Origin: Filimonas lacunae
GTDB taxonomy: Bacteria > Bacteroidota > Bacteroidia > Chitinophagales > Chitinophagaceae
DNA: 64,000 nt
Assembly: GCF_002355595.1 (NCBI RefSeq)
Contig: NZ_AP017422.1
Location: 6,824,823-6,888,822 of the forward strand
Reading direction: 5' to 3'
Position numbers and translations under genes: made by a program. The number at the start of each line of letters is the position of its first letter. Positions within the stretch are counted from its first letter, which is position 1. The notes under the pieces were generated by a model, which saw only the letters and a program-made list of their open reading frames with translations, was not told the DNA's origin and did not search any database. Positions 54,401 to 64,000 of the stretch are shown in pieces.

Positions 54401-54433
54401 AAAAAAGGGCTTCTGAAACAGAAGCCCTTTTTT
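54401..54433. terminator. Bidirectional terminator between the paa genes and the carbonic anhydrase
   Basis: A perfect 15-bp stem (54401-54415 with 54419-54433) has an A6 tract on one side and a T run on the other. It serves both convergent units. Confidence 0.93.
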
Positions 54434-54436
54434 TAT

Positions 54437-55075
54437 TTACTTGCCAAAGTCGTATTCGTACAGCCTGTCTAAATGGCTGGTGTGATCCATTTCAAACACC
54501 GGGTTAATAAGGCCATCTTTCAAGCCATATACCCAACCGTGCAACTGCGGACGCTGCTCCAATTTCCAGGCACGCTGGATAATAGAGGTTTTTGCCAGGT
54601 GGATTACCTGCTCCATTACGTTCAGCTCTACCAGTCTGTCAAAGCGCTTTTCTTCGTCAGGAATAGCTTCCAGTTCGTCGTTATGAATACGGTATACATC
54701 TTTAATATTACGTAACCACATATTCAATACCTGCTTAAAGTCAATATTTGTCATAGCAGCTTTTACACCACCACAACCATAGTGACCGCAAACAATTACA
54801 TGTTTTACTTTCAGATGCTCTACTGCATACTCCAGTACGCTTAACAGGTTCACATCTGTATGTATTACCAGGTTGGCCACGTTGCGATGTACAAAAATTT
54901 CGCCTGGTTGTGTATTGGTTATTTCATTGGCAGGTACGCGGCTATCGCTGCAACCTATCCATAAAAATTCAGGAGTCTGAAGATTGGCAAGTCGTTTAAA
55001 ATAGTTCTCATCCATGTGAACCTTTTCACTTGCCCACGCCTTGTTTTCTAATAGTAATCTTTCGTACGGTGTCAT
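54437..55075 (-). CDS. can: Beta-class carbonic anhydrase
   Basis: It interconverts CO2 and bicarbonate. The zinc ligands are visible: Cys42 and Asp44 in [14 protein letters not shown], and His98 and Cys101 in [16 protein letters not shown]. The Asp44-Arg46 dyad of the family is present. The 212-residue length is normal and there is no signal peptide, so it is cytoplasmic. It lies 13 bp downstream of a SulP transporter gene, a pairing that suggests bicarbonate uptake coupled to CO2/bicarbonate exchange. The start codon ATG at 55075 is the only sensible one. Confidence 0.96.
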   Translation of the reverse strand: MTPYERLLLENKAWASEKVHMDENYFKRLANLQTPEFLWIGCSDSRVPANEITNTQPGEIFVHRNVANLVIHTDVNLLSVLEYAVEHLKVKHVIVCGHYGCGGVKAAMTNIDFKQVLNMWLRNIKDVYRIHNDELEAIPDEEKRFDRLVELNVMEQVIHLAKTSIIQRAWKLEQRPQLHGWVYGLKDGLINPVFEMDHTSHLDRLYEYDFGK

Positions 55076-55088
55076 ATTCTTACGTTTA

Positions 55089-56657
55089 TTATACGTTAAT
55101 ACCTAATGAGTGACTGCTTATTAATTTATGATTGGCCTGACTGGCATTTTTGCGCACATCCACCTTTATGTTTTTCAGGTGTGCGTGCAATAAAAAATCG
55201 TTAATCACCTCTATCACATCTTTATCTATAAAATCAGCATTAGCCATATCTATCAACACATCTGAATGGGCAGGTACCTGCTCCAGCTTCTCACGTAATA
55301 ACGCTTTGTTTAAAAACGAAACGTCTTTTCTTAACCTGAATAAATATTGCTGACCGGTATTTACTACATATACAGCTGTTTTAAAATTGCTGCGCATTAC
55401 AAAGAACAGCCCTGTAACAATACCTATCAGAATGCCTACTAAAAGGTCTGTAAAGATAATGGCTACAATAGTTACGACAAATGGTACAAACTGGTCAAAA
55501 CCTTTTCCGTAAAAATCTTTAAACAAAGCGGGTTTAGCCAGTTTAAAACCGGTGTATATTAACACACCTGCCAACGCCGATAACGGTATAAGTTTTAACA
55601 AGGTAGGAATAAATGCAACACAAAGCAGCAATAGCATTCCATGAAAAATGGCCGACATTTTACTGCGTGCGCCCGCATTGATGTTCACTGAAGTTCGTAC
55701 AATAACGGAGGTAACAGGCAACCCTCCCAATAAGCCGGAAACGAGGTTACCTATGCCTTGCGCTTTTAACTCGCGATTGGTAGGCGTTACGCGGTGGTAG
55801 GGATCGAGCTTGTCAGCAGCTTCTACACATAATAAAGTTTCCAGGCTGGCTACAATAGCAATGGTTAAACCGGTAGTCCATACTACCGGCAGGCCCAGGT
55901 ACTTCATATCCGGAAACGTGAAAAAGGAAAAGAACTGTTTGGCGTCAGATGCAACGGGAATAGATACCAGCTGTGTATCTCTTAAATACCAGCCATTGCC
56001 AATAAAAACACCGGCCTTTGATAATAAGATACCTGCCACCACTACCACTAACGGTGCAGGAATTAATTGAAACACGCTGCTTTTTTTAACCAGCACATTA
56101 TCCCATAACACCTGTATTAAGATAGCCACCACCCCAATGAGTATGGCCAGGGGGGTAACCCGGTTAAGCGCACTGGTTATTTCGGAAAAGGTATTGTGTT
56201 GATCGGCTTGTGCAAAGGTTTCATCGCCTTCGTAATTGGCATCGTACCCTACCAGGTGGGGCAGTTGTTTTAAAATTAAGATGATACCAATAGCAGCCAG
56301 CATTCCTTTAATAACACTTGTAGGTACATAGTCGCCCAGTACGCCTGCTTTTAAAAAGCCGAGCAGTAATTGAAAAACACCTGCAATAACTACTGATAAT
56401 AAGAAGGCTTCAAAAACAGGCATTTTGCCAATACCGGCAGCAACAATAGCGGTAAGTCCGGCCGCGGGACCGCTTACGCTTAAATGAGATCCGCTGAATA
56501 TACCTATCACTATTCCGCCTACAATACCCGCAATAATTCCTGAAAATAAAGGTGCATTAGAACCTAATGCTATGCCTAAACATAGTGGAAGGGCCACTAA
56601 AAACACAACGAGTGCGGCAGAGGCATCTGCGCCCACGAATTGAAAAGCCTTTTTCAT
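55089..56657 (-). CDS. SulP-family anion transporter with STAS domain, probable bicarbonate carrier
   Basis: About ten to twelve membrane helices ([19 protein letters not shown], then [16 protein letters not shown]) are followed by a C-terminal STAS domain (~455-515, [19 protein letters not shown]). The SulP family carries sulfate, bicarbonate or other anions. Translational proximity to the carbonic anhydrase (13 bp, same strand) points to bicarbonate, like BicA-type proteins. Sulfate cannot be excluded from sequence alone. There is no gene before it in the operon; the upstream region is a gap before a small secreted-protein gene. Confidence 0.93.
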   Translation of the reverse strand: MKKAFQFVGADASAALVVFLVALPLCLGIALGSNAPLFSGIIAGIVGGIVIGIFSGSHLSVSGPAAGLTAIVAAGIGKMPVFEAFLLSVVIAGVFQLLLGFLKAGVLGDYVPTSVIKGMLAAIGIILILKQLPHLVGYDANYEGDETFAQADQHNTFSEITSALNRVTPLAILIGVVAILIQVLWDNVLVKKSSVFQLIPAPLVVVVAGILLSKAGVFIGNGWYLRDTQLVSIPVASDAKQFFSFFTFPDMKYLGLPVVWTTGLTIAIVASLETLLCVEAADKLDPYHRVTPTNRELKAQGIGNLVSGLLGGLPVTSVIVRTSVNINAGARSKMSAIFHGMLLLLCVAFIPTLLKLIPLSALAGVLIYTGFKLAKPALFKDFYGKGFDQFVPFVVTIVAIIFTDLLVGILIGIVTGLFFVMRSNFKTAVYVVNTGQQYLFRLRKDVSFLNKALLREKLEQVPAHSDVLIDMANADFIDKDVIEVINDFLLHAHLKNIKVDVRKNASQANHKLISSHSLGINV

Positions 56658-56829
56658 GTAAATCCTTTGGTTTTGAATGGTTACTATAGTAGTTATGGCC
56701 TATGTGCGTACGCGGCAACAGGGGTAACTTTTTAATAAGCTGCCACACAACAGACCATACCTGTTTTTACTCCAGATATTGGAAATAGATCAGTCTAGTA
56801 CTAAAAAATGATAAGAATGTAACAGGAGA

Positions 56830-57138
56830 TTACGCCATAACGTTGGGAGGGGGCGTATGGATATCACCTGCATGTATAGAAGGTAAAACAGAGGCAAAAT
56901 GACTAAAACGAAAAGCAATGGTAGCCATTAATTGTGTTTGCAGCATATCTATTCCCCCCATTGGGTCCGGAATAGTAGGTTCGTATTTTAATACCGAACA
57001 TTTGCAATCACTACAGGAATGAGGAAGCTCTTCCGTTAACTGGTTACTGGATAATAAAGCGCCCATTTGCCTTACAGGCAACATCTGGACAGATAAGACC
57101 AGCAGACAAAACAACGTTATAAACTGAATGCGCTTCAT
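56830..57138 (-). CDS. Small exported Cys-containing protein, 102 aa
   Basis: I take ATG 57138 (MKRIQFITLFCLLVLSVQ) as start; an in-frame ATG eight codons upstream is possible. A signal-anchor-like core is followed by LPVRQMGALLSSNQLTEELP and a Cys cluster in HSCSDCKCSVLKYEP. Similar short proteins with VRQxG...NQ..EE..H occur in Bacteroidota near metal-handling genes, but none is near here, so I give no function. The Cys and His residues could bind metal. The ~290-bp stretch upstream, to 57427, shows only short A/T-rich direct repeats (AATTGACAGT) and no gene. Confidence 0.6.
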   Translation of the reverse strand: MKRIQFITLFCLLVLSVQMLPVRQMGALLSSNQLTEELPHSCSDCKCSVLKYEPTIPDPMGGIDMLQTQLMATIAFRFSHFASVLPSIHAGDIHTPPPNVMA

Positions 57139-57427
57139 TGATGATGAAAACAAATATAACAATGCCCGTTAAAAGAACCTATCGGAATACGGAAAGTTTA
57201 ACAAAAAGGTGAAGCGTATTTAAGCGGGCAATTGACAGTGGGAAATTGGGGGGATAAGCAATGTAATTGACAGTTAAGCCTTTACAGTGGAAAGCATATC
57301 ATTAGAGGGAACAACTGGTACTGGGATAAGTAGAGTAGCAGTTACAAAATAAATAAGTTGTCAGATGACAGATGTCGTTTGCTAAACACAGCATAAACAA
57401 CTATCATCTAACAACTTATAGCTGAAA

Positions 57428-58177
57428 TTAGATATTCAGACCACCGCAGGCACTGATAACCTGGCCGGTAATATAAGAACTCATGTCAGAAGCCAGGAAC
57501 AGAGTAGTGTTGGCTATTTCTTCGCCTTTACCAAAACGGCCTAAAGGAATTTTCTTCAAAAACTCATCTGCACCGGCACCTTCCTGCAGGTAGTGTGTCA
57601 TGTCTGTTTCTACAAAACCCGGGGCAATAGCGTTACAACGGATGTTGCGGCTACCCAGTTCGTGTGCTACCGACTTGGTAAAGCCGATGATACCTGCTTT
57701 AGAAGCTGCATAGCTGCTTTGGCCGGCATTACCACGAATACCAATGATAGAACTCATGTTAATGATACTGCCGCTTTTGGCTTTCATCATCGGGCGAATA
57801 ACCTGCTTGGTCATGTTAAACACGCTTTTCAGGTTAATATCCATTACATCATCCCATTGCTCAGCGGTCATGCGCAATAACAGGTTGTCTTTGCTAATGC
57901 CGGCATTGTTTACACAAATGTCAACAGTACCAAACTCTTTTACCACATCACTTACAAACGCTTCACAAGCAGCAAAATCACCTGCATTGCTTTTATATGC
58001 TTTGGCTTTAACACCTAATGCAATTAATTTTTGTTCTAAAGCAGCTGCTTTTTCTGCACTGCTGTCGCTAACGTATGTAAAGGCAACATTCGCCCCATTT
58101 TCAGCCAGTTTAACGGCAATAGCTTCTCCAATACCCCGGGCTGCGCCGGTTACAATGGCTACTTTGTCTTTTACCAT
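57428..58177 (-). CDS. fabG: 3-oxoacyl-ACP reductase
   Basis: An SDR of 249 residues with TGAARGIGEAIA at ~10-21, NNAGISKDNLLLRM, the catalytic Ser in INMSSIIGIRGNAGQSSY, the YAASK motif, and PGFVETDM. It reduces 3-oxoacyl-ACP in fatty acid synthesis with NADPH. FabG-like sequences are hard to separate from other SDRs, but the NNAGISKDNLL and GNAGQSSYAASKAGIIGF segments are the classical FabG pattern. It is a minus-strand single gene upstream of which lies the GH3-family gene. Confidence 0.9.
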   Translation of the reverse strand: MVKDKVAIVTGAARGIGEAIAVKLAENGANVAFTYVSDSSAEKAAALEQKLIALGVKAKAYKSNAGDFAACEAFVSDVVKEFGTVDICVNNAGISKDNLLLRMTAEQWDDVMDINLKSVFNMTKQVIRPMMKAKSGSIINMSSIIGIRGNAGQSSYAASKAGIIGFTKSVAHELGSRNIRCNAIAPGFVETDMTHYLQEGAGADEFLKKIPLGRFGKGEEIANTTLFLASDMSSYITGQVISACGGLNI

Positions 58178-58248
58178 GATTAACCTTGGTTTTTCCTGAT
58201 TTTCAGAATTTAAGTTGAATATTTTCGGTTATCGAGCGCCGAAGGTAA

Positions 58249-59772
58249 TTAATTCACGCCAAGCCTGATAGCAAGTATTTCTTCCAGAAATTTTCGTTCG
58301 TTGCACAAGCGGGGAACTTTGTGCTGTCCGCCCAGTTTGCCCTTTGTTTTCAGCCATTCGCCGAAAACTCCTTTTTCAAGGGCATGAATAATGGGTAAAC
58401 GCAGGGCAATGCTTTTATGACGTTTTGCTTCGTAATCGCTGTTCACCTGTTGCAGGGCGCTATCCAGTTCCTGGGTAAAAGAATCCAGGCTTTGTGGCTC
58501 TTTTTCAAACTCAATAAGCCATTCGTGTGCGCCGTTGCCGTTATCGCTGAAATAAACCGGTGCAGCAGTGTAGTCGTTCACCACAGCTCCCGTGGCAGCG
58601 CAGGCGGCGGCAATTGCTTTGTCTGCGTTATCTACCATTACTTCTTCGCCAAAGGCATTGATATAGTGTTTTAACCTACCGCTTACTTTAATGCGGAAGG
58701 GATAGGTAGTAGTGAACTGAACAGTATCGCCCAGCAGGTAACGCCACAAACCACCATTGGTGGAAATAACCAGGGCATAATTTTTACCAATTTCTACTTT
58801 ATCAAGCCCTATGGTGTGTGGCGAATCTTTGCCATATTCTTCCACCGGCATGAACTCGTAAAAAATGCCGTGCTGTATAAACAACAACATACCATCTACC
58901 TGCGGATCGTCCTGCGCAGCAAAAAAGCCTTCGCTGGCATTGTACATGTCCAGGTAATTCATGGTGCCGCCAATTAATTTTTCAAACTGACAGCGGTAAG
59001 GGGTGAAAGAAACACCACCATGTATATACAGTTCCAGGTTAGGCCATACTTCTTTTAAAGTGGCCTTGCCGGTAATTTCCAATATGCGTTTAATAAGCAC
59101 CAGTGTCCAGGTGGGTACACCGGAAATAGAGGTTACATTTTCCTGGATAGTGCTTTCTGCCAGTTTCTCAATTTTGGTTTCCCATTCGTCCATCAGCGCA
59201 ATGGAAAGCTCCGGCGTTTTCATCCACTGGCCGTAAAAAGGGGCATTTTGCAGTAACACTGCGCTTAAATCGCCATAATGGGCTTCTTCATTTTCATTTA
59301 CACGGCTTATCTGGTGGCTGCCGCCAATGACCAACCCTTTACCGGTAAGCAAATCACTTTCGGGGTTGGAATTATAATATAAGGTAAGCACGTCGCGGGC
59401 ACTTTGGTAGTGCCCATCTTCCAGGCTTTCTTCTGTAATAGGAATGAACTTGCTTTTATCGCTGGTGGTGCCACTGCTTTTGGCAAACCAGTTCACCGGG
59501 GTGTTCCACAACACATTCTGCTCGCCATTCATAATTCTTTCTATGTAAGGCTTCAGATCGTCGTATTCGTGTATGGGAACGGTGTTTTTAAAAGTGCGGA
59601 CGTTAAATATTTCATCAAAACCATACTGACGGCCAAATTCGGTGTACTGACCATGGGTTACCAGGTCCTGCAACACTTCCCTTTGTACTTCCACAGGATT
59701 TTGCATCCACTGTTCAATACGCCAGTAGCGAAGGCGAGCCAATCGGGATATTGCGGGGCTAAGTAATTTCAT
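58249..59772 (-). CDS. GH3 auxin-responsive-type acyl-adenylate/amido synthetase family protein, 507 aa
   Basis: The sequence matches the GH3 family, related to plant indole-acetic-acid amido synthetases: FAKSSGTTSDKSKFIPITEE (ATP-binding P-loop-like), PNLELYIHGGVSFTPYRCQFE, YNASEGFFAAQDDP, VISTNGGLWRYLLGDTVQF and LKHYINAFGEEVMVDNAD. Plant members adenylate a carboxylic acid and join it to an amino acid. Bacterial members are widespread in Bacteroidota but their substrates are unknown. It is 50 bp from lptB and 70 bp from fabG on the same strand, suggesting lipid or envelope metabolism. Confidence 0.93.
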   Translation of the reverse strand: MKLLSPAISRLARLRYWRIEQWMQNPVEVQREVLQDLVTHGQYTEFGRQYGFDEIFNVRTFKNTVPIHEYDDLKPYIERIMNGEQNVLWNTPVNWFAKSSGTTSDKSKFIPITEESLEDGHYQSARDVLTLYYNSNPESDLLTGKGLVIGGSHQISRVNENEEAHYGDLSAVLLQNAPFYGQWMKTPELSIALMDEWETKIEKLAESTIQENVTSISGVPTWTLVLIKRILEITGKATLKEVWPNLELYIHGGVSFTPYRCQFEKLIGGTMNYLDMYNASEGFFAAQDDPQVDGMLLFIQHGIFYEFMPVEEYGKDSPHTIGLDKVEIGKNYALVISTNGGLWRYLLGDTVQFTTTYPFRIKVSGRLKHYINAFGEEVMVDNADKAIAAACAATGAVVNDYTAAPVYFSDNGNGAHEWLIEFEKEPQSLDSFTQELDSALQQVNSDYEAKRHKSIALRLPIIHALEKGVFGEWLKTKGKLGGQHKVPRLCNERKFLEEILAIRLGVN

Positions 59773-59823
59773 TTTTAAATCAGAACACCGTCCGTTATCA
59801 AAAGTATCAACAAGAAAATCGAA

Positions 59824-60609
59824 TTATAGTTCCCTGTTACGCGTAGCATTTTCACGTTCCATATCAATAATCCAGTCCTTCCTTCTCAGTTCAAAATTCG
59901 TTCCGAGATATAAACTTCTAACCTGTTCATTTTCAGCCAGCTCTTCCGCTGTGCCGTGTTTAAATATTTTACCGTCAATCAGCAGATAAGCACGGTCACA
60001 AATAGATAAGGTTTCGTTTACGTTGTGATCCGTAATCAAAATACCAATGTTTTTGTATTTAAGACGGGCTACCACTGTTTGAATATCTTCTACCGCAATA
60101 GGATCTACACCCGCAAAAGGTTCATCAAGCAAAATAAACTTAGGGTCTACCGCCAGCGCACGGGCAATTTCGGTACGGCGGCGTTCGCCACCACTTAAAC
60201 TGTCGCCATTGTTTTTGCGCACGTGATGCAGGTTAAACTCATCCAGCAAGGACTCCATTTTCATCTGACGTTCCTTTTTGGTCAGTTTAGTCATTTCCAG
60301 CACCGCCATTACGTTGTCTTCCACACTCAGCTTTCTGAAAACAGAAGCTTCCTGCGGCAGATAACCCAATCCCATCTGGGCGCGTTTGTACATAGGCTGC
60401 TTGGTAATGTCGGTATCATTTACGAAAACCGATCCTTCATCAGGCTTAATTAAACCTACCACCATATAGAAAGTGGTGGTTTTACCGGCTCCGTTTGGTC
60501 CTAACAACCCTACAATTTCCCCCTGTTTCACATTAACGGAAACATGATCTACTACTGTACGGCTGCGATATGTCTTTACCAGGTTTCTGGTTTGGATGGT
60601 TAAACTCAC
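59824..60609 (-). CDS. lptB: LPS export ABC transporter ATPase
   Basis: The cytoplasmic ATPase of the LptB2FG complex that pulls lipopolysaccharide out of the inner membrane. Walker A is [11 protein letters not shown] with Lys43. The LptB-type signature is [16 protein letters not shown], Walker B is [15 protein letters not shown], and the switch His is in LITDHNV. The 261-residue length includes a short C-terminal extension (~240-261, [21 protein letters not shown], slightly beyond the core). No lptA/lptC/lptFG genes are beside it. The start at 60609 is divergent from metF. Confidence 0.97.
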   Translation of the reverse strand: MSLTIQTRNLVKTYRSRTVVDHVSVNVKQGEIVGLLGPNGAGKTTTFYMVVGLIKPDEGSVFVNDTDITKQPMYKRAQMGLGYLPQEASVFRKLSVEDNVMAVLEMTKLTKKERQMKMESLLDEFNLHHVRKNNGDSLSGGERRRTEIARALAVDPKFILLDEPFAGVDPIAVEDIQTVVARLKYKNIGILITDHNVNETLSICDRAYLLIDGKIFKHGTAEELAENEQVRSLYLGTNFELRRKDWIIDMERENATRNREL

Positions 60610-60665
60610 AATAATACCATTTGAGCAAAAATAGGTAAAGTGTATATTGCACCAATTTTTTAAAA

Positions 60666-61619
60666 ATGAAGATTACCCAGCATATCGCCCAGGCGAAGGA
60701 TACACTTGTGTCTTTTGAGGTGTTACCCCCATTAAAAGGTAAAAGCATCAATTCGATCTACGATCACCTTGACCCTTTGATGGAGTTTAAGCCGTCCTGG
60801 ATAAATGTTACCTACCACCGTAGTGAAAGCATGTTTAAGAAGAAGGCTGACGGAACCTTTGAAAAGGTAGAAGTACGTAAGCGCCCCGGAACGGTAGGTA
60901 TATGTGCTGCTATTATGAACCACTACCAGGTAGATGCAGTGCCCCATATTATTTGTGGTGGCTTTAACATGCGCGAAACAGAAGATGCCTTAATAGACCT
61001 TAATTTTCTGGGAATAGATAATGTGCTGGCCCTACGCGGCGATGCTCCTAAAAACGAAGCATCCTTTGATGCAGAACCAGGCGGCCATAATTATGCTATT
61101 GACCTGTTAAAACAGATCAACAATCTTAACAGCGGTATTTACCTGGACGAGGATATTCAAAATGGCGGTAAAACCGATTTCTGTATTGGTGTAGCCGGTT
61201 ATCCTGAAAAACATTTTGAAGCTCCCAACCCGGAAATAGACCTGCGCTACCTGAAAGCAAAAGTGGATGCCGGTGCCGGATATATCATGACACAGATGTT
61301 TTTTGACAACCAGAAGTTTTTCGCATTTGTGGAAGCATGTCGGAAAGCAGGTATTAATGTGCCTATTATACCAGGGCTAAAGCCATTGACCAGCAAAAAG
61401 CAATTATCAGTACTGCCCCGCATTTTTCATGTGGACCTTCCTACAGAGCTGTCTAATGAGATTATGAAGTGCAAAAACGACAGCGAGTGTGAACAGGTGG
61501 GTACTGAATGGCTGATACAGCAAAGCAAAGAATTAAAAGAATATGGCGTTCCTGTATTACACTACTACACTTTAGGTAAGCCTAAAGTTGTACGTGACGT
61601 GGTGAAGCAGGTGTTTTAA
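60666..61619 (+). CDS. metF: Methylenetetrahydrofolate reductase
   Basis: It reduces 5,10-methylene-THF to 5-methyl-THF with FAD and NADH, for methionine synthesis. The TIM-barrel family blocks are visible: [53 protein letters not shown], and [13 protein letters not shown] with the Gln/Phe of the folate site. The 317-residue length is normal for the bacterial one-domain enzyme. It is monocistronic, divergent from lptB, and followed by a bidirectional terminator. Confidence 0.97.
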   Translation: MKITQHIAQAKDTLVSFEVLPPLKGKSINSIYDHLDPLMEFKPSWINVTYHRSESMFKKKADGTFEKVEVRKRPGTVGICAAIMNHYQVDAVPHIICGGFNMRETEDALIDLNFLGIDNVLALRGDAPKNEASFDAEPGGHNYAIDLLKQINNLNSGIYLDEDIQNGGKTDFCIGVAGYPEKHFEAPNPEIDLRYLKAKVDAGAGYIMTQMFFDNQKFFAFVEACRKAGINVPIIPGLKPLTSKKQLSVLPRIFHVDLPTELSNEIMKCKNDSECEQVGTEWLIQQSKELKEYGVPVLHYYTLGKPKVVRDVVKQVF

Positions 61620-61622
61620 CAT

Positions 61623-61653
61623 AAAAGCGGTGGGGATGATCCCCGCCGCTTTT
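61623..61653. terminator. Bidirectional terminator between metF and the TlpA-like gene
   Basis: AAAAGCGGTGGGGA (61623-61636) pairs with TCCCCGCCGCTTTT (61640-61653), with one G-T pair. T tracts occur on both strands. Confidence 0.92.
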
Positions 61654-61664
61654 AGTATGTACTA

Positions 61665-63161
61665 TTATTTACTATCCGTTTTCTTCTTTGCCGACATCAC
61701 TTCATCAAATTGCTCCAGACTTAGCTTTTTGGCGATAATTCGCTTTTGATCGTCCAGCAGGTACATGGTTGGTGTTTGAAACACATCATATAACTGGCGA
61801 TAGTTGGCTCTGCCATTTGCTACATCCGCATCACGCTGCTCCTTTGTTTGGTATACATGCAGCCAGCCTTTCAGATGGTTGTCTTTAATATACTTTTTCC
61901 AGGCGTCGTTTGCTTTTTCATCAATATTCACCGCATATATCTTAATGCCTTTGGCTTTCCATTTTGCTTCGTACATAGAATCGATGCGGGGAACCATTTC
62001 TTTACAATGTCCGCAGTTTGGATCCCAGAACAGCACAAAAGTAAAAGGAGCTTTCTGAGCATACATGGGCGAAGGCTTGCCCGAGGTATCTACCAGGTCC
62101 AGCACTGCCGCCTGCTCGCCAATCTGGTTGGCCATCAGGCTGTAGGCACGGTTAAAGATGTATTCTTTTTGCTTAGTGCTTAACCATAAGGTATCTCCCT
62201 TGCTGAAATAGTTATTGAACAGGAAGATGAACACTTTATCCTGCCCCATAATTTCCGGGTTGATATACTTATCAGTAAACCTGCCCAGTAAATATTTAAA
62301 CATATCCTTTCCGGCACGGGAGCTAAGCAGAATGTAGTTAATGTCTTCAATAACACTGTCCGGCTCAGGGCGTACATAATATTTCAGGTAAGGCTCCAGC
62401 TTATGATCATCGAAAAATGGCGTACGTAAAAGCCTGTCGTCGTGTAAAGGAATGTTATCCCAATAATGTTCTTTTACATAACGTGCAGGGAATAAAGAAT
62501 CAATTCTTCCATTAGCCAGCTTGGGGGCTGGTGGTGGCTCGGGTTGTTTAATAGCATTTAAAAACAGCGCCAGCATGCTGTTGGGGTTCTGATTCACTAA
62601 CGTATCGCGGTAGTCGTTCAGTTCTTTATTACCGGCAGTCAGCTGCTCCCGAATGCGGGCGGTATCTGCTGCAGTATGCGCATCTTTTAACTGATTTTGT
62701 AAAGCAGTTAACTCAGGACCTTTTTTAGCCAGAAAAGAAGTGTATTTCTGATACAGGGCATTTTCGGCAGAACCGGTTATCACCACCTGGTCGGGGTGTA
62801 AGGTGTCGGTTGCCACAGAAAATTTCTGTACATCATCCATTAAAAACTCCGATAAAATGGTGTGGCGCGGAGACACTAAAAAATAAATACCGCCAGGCAA
62901 TTTCGCTTTTCCGGAAAAAACAGCCTTACTGTTCTCATCCATCCATGCGGAGTCTACCACATTGCGAAATTTTCCATAATAACACCCGATATACACCCAG
63001 CAGTTTTTAAGCGGAGTAATGGTAACCGGAATGTTATAACCGTCGTTAGTAACAGTGGTGGTTTCTTTTTGAGGGGCTGGGGCCGCCTTTTTGGGTTTAG
63101 TTTGTGCGTGGCCAACAAGGGTAGCTGCACAAAGCGCTGAAATAAACAAAAATCCTCGCAT
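61665..63161 (-). CDS. Exported thiol-disulfide oxidoreductase (TlpA/ResA-like, with N-terminal DUF4369-type region)
   Basis: A signal peptide (~1-19, ISALCAATLVGHAQ) is followed by a beta-rich N-terminal part (~40-130, VTITPLKNCWVYIGCYYG) of the DUF4369 type. A helical middle segment (DUF5106-like) precedes a thioredoxin domain with DPNCGHCKEMVPRIDSMYEA (CGHC active site) and cis-Pro in FQTPTMYLLD. Its usual role in Bacteroidota is periplasmic reduction or shuffling of disulfides. It is convergent with metF and divergent from the downstream methyltransferase. Confidence 0.92.
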   Translation of the reverse strand: MRGFLFISALCAATLVGHAQTKPKKAAPAPQKETTTVTNDGYNIPVTITPLKNCWVYIGCYYGKFRNVVDSAWMDENSKAVFSGKAKLPGGIYFLVSPRHTILSEFLMDDVQKFSVATDTLHPDQVVITGSAENALYQKYTSFLAKKGPELTALQNQLKDAHTAADTARIREQLTAGNKELNDYRDTLVNQNPNSMLALFLNAIKQPEPPPAPKLANGRIDSLFPARYVKEHYWDNIPLHDDRLLRTPFFDDHKLEPYLKYYVRPEPDSVIEDINYILLSSRAGKDMFKYLLGRFTDKYINPEIMGQDKVFIFLFNNYFSKGDTLWLSTKQKEYIFNRAYSLMANQIGEQAAVLDLVDTSGKPSPMYAQKAPFTFVLFWDPNCGHCKEMVPRIDSMYEAKWKAKGIKIYAVNIDEKANDAWKKYIKDNHLKGWLHVYQTKEQRDADVANGRANYRQLYDVFQTPTMYLLDDQKRIIAKKLSLEQFDEVMSAKKKTDSK

Positions 63162-63227
63162 GATCGCATTAATTGAAACGTAAATTTATTGGAAAAGGTA
63201 ATAGGTTGAAGTTGATACCTTTGCACG

Positions 63228-64000
63228 GTGAGAAATAAAAAGAAATCTATTGTTCTACAGGACGTTCTGGTAGAAGATTATGCGGCCGAAGGCAAGTCGC
63301 TGGCACGGGTGGACGGGAAAGTGGTATTTATTGAAAAGGCCGTTCCCGGCGATGTGGTTGACATTCAGCTGTCTAAAAACAAAAAAGACTGGGCCGAAGG
63401 TCATGCTATCCGTATTAAAAAATACTCCGCCGACCGTGTGGAGCCTTTTTGTGAACATTTTGGCATTTGTGGTGGTTGCCAATGGCAAATGCTGCCCTAC
63501 CAAAAGCAGTTACACTATAAGCACAAGCAGGTGACCGATAACCTGCAAAGGATTGGCAAACTGCCTTTGCCTGAAATACAACCTATTGCGGGTTGTGAAG
63601 AAACACGCTACTATCGTAATAAACTGGAATATACTTTTTCTACCAAACGGTTTATTCCCCAGAGCGAATTTGAGGCCCTAAAGAAAATTCAGGCCGAAAG
63701 CGGTCAGGGTTTTGAATTCACCGAAAAAACGGGGGTTGCCGGCTTCCATGCCAAGGGCATGTTCGACAAACTGGTGGAAATTAACACCTGTCACCTCCAG
63801 CACGAGCCTACCAACCTCATCAGGAATGCAATTGCGGCTTATGCCCGGCAGAAAAAATGGTCGTTTTACGATATCAGGCAGCACGAAGGCTGGTTACGTA
63901 CCATGCAGGTGCGACTGGCCACCACCGGCGAGTTGATGGTAAACATCGTTTTCGGCTTTGAAAATGCAGACAATCGTAAAGAATTGCTGGACTACCTGTT
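63228..64000 (+). CDS. rlmD: RlmD-like 23S rRNA (uracil-5-)-methyltransferase, N-terminal part
   Basis: The frame starts at GTG 63228 (VRNKKKSIVLQDVLVEDYA) and is open to the window end, 257 codons. The N-terminal TRAM domain (~1-60, GKSLARVDGKVVFIEKAVPGD) is followed by the iron-sulfur motif CEHFGICGGCQWQ (~80-92) and a further Cys in INTCHLQHE. The start of the methyltransferase part (MVNIVFGFEN) is reached. The product methylates a uridine of 23S rRNA with SAM. A TACCTTTG box at 63216-63223 lies so close to the GTG that the mRNA could be leaderless. A RlmD versus RlmC/TrmA-type function cannot be settled without the C-terminus. Confidence 0.9.
   Translation, partial: MRNKKKSIVLQDVLVEDYAAEGKSLARVDGKVVFIEKAVPGDVVDIQLSKNKKDWAEGHAIRIKKYSADRVEPFCEHFGICGGCQWQMLPYQKQLHYKHKQVTDNLQRIGKLPLPEIQPIAGCEETRYYRNKLEYTFSTKRFIPQSEFEALKKIQAESGQGFEFTEKTGVAGFHAKGMFDKLVEINTCHLQHEPTNLIRNAIAAYARQKKWSFYDIRQHEGWLRTMQVRLATTGELMVNIVFGFENADNRKELLDYL

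Overview
The window comes from the chromosome of a Bacteroidota bacterium, most likely a Chitinophagaceae member (Chitinophaga/Filimonas/Niastella type). The evidence is a SusC/SusD pair with a hybrid two-component regulator, Bacteroidota-type lipoproteins and secreted proteins, few Shine-Dalgarno sequences, TAnnTTTG-like promoter boxes, a short adenylate kinase, and GH3-family and LptB genes of Bacteroidota type. The placement is inference from gene content; there is no rRNA gene.

Layout. 1-6.3 kb: end of a TPR protein, divergent from three secreted proteins of unknown function and a fiber-like protein whose signal peptide is out of frame by one base in an A tract. 6.4-11.1 kb: an AT-rich accessory stretch with an acyltransferase, a family-less protein, a RhuM-Fic gene and a decaying tRNA-Asn array (two intact genes, one damaged gene, one fragment, each with its own terminator). 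11.2-19.2 kb: pentose/uronate catabolism, with xylB-xylA-symporter on the minus strand and, divergently, a LacI regulator, an SDR oxidoreductase and uxuA. 19.2-24.4 kb: a Ro60-like (TROVE/vWA) gene followed on its own strand by two tandem tRNA-like RNA elements that look like bacterial Y RNAs, then a SNF2 helicase and a YccF protein. 24.9-25.6 kb: a TPP riboswitch and a PnuT-type thiamine transporter.

25.7-32.9 kb: a candidate signalling module. An exported TPR-CHAT protease, a PKD/beta-barrel outer-membrane protein and a lipoprotein are divergent from an ECF sigma factor and a membrane anti-sigma/TPR protein. 32.9-34.9 kb: PAS histidine kinase and response regulator. 35.1-47.8 kb: a compact polysaccharide utilization locus (HTCS regulator, GH31 alpha-xylosidase with PA14 insert, SusC, SusD, lipoprotein), probably for xyloglucan-type, xylose-bearing glycans; the released xylose could feed the xyl operon.

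47.8-50.7 kb: small membrane and secreted proteins, a duplicated ~97-bp intergenic repeat, and msrB. 50.8-64 kb: housekeeping and metabolic genes: adk, paaZ with an enoyl-CoA hydratase, carbonic anhydrase with a SulP transporter, fabG, a GH3-family gene, lptB, metF, a TlpA-like thiol-disulfide protein and the start of an rlmD-like rRNA methyltransferase. I saw no insertion sequence, prophage or CRISPR array.
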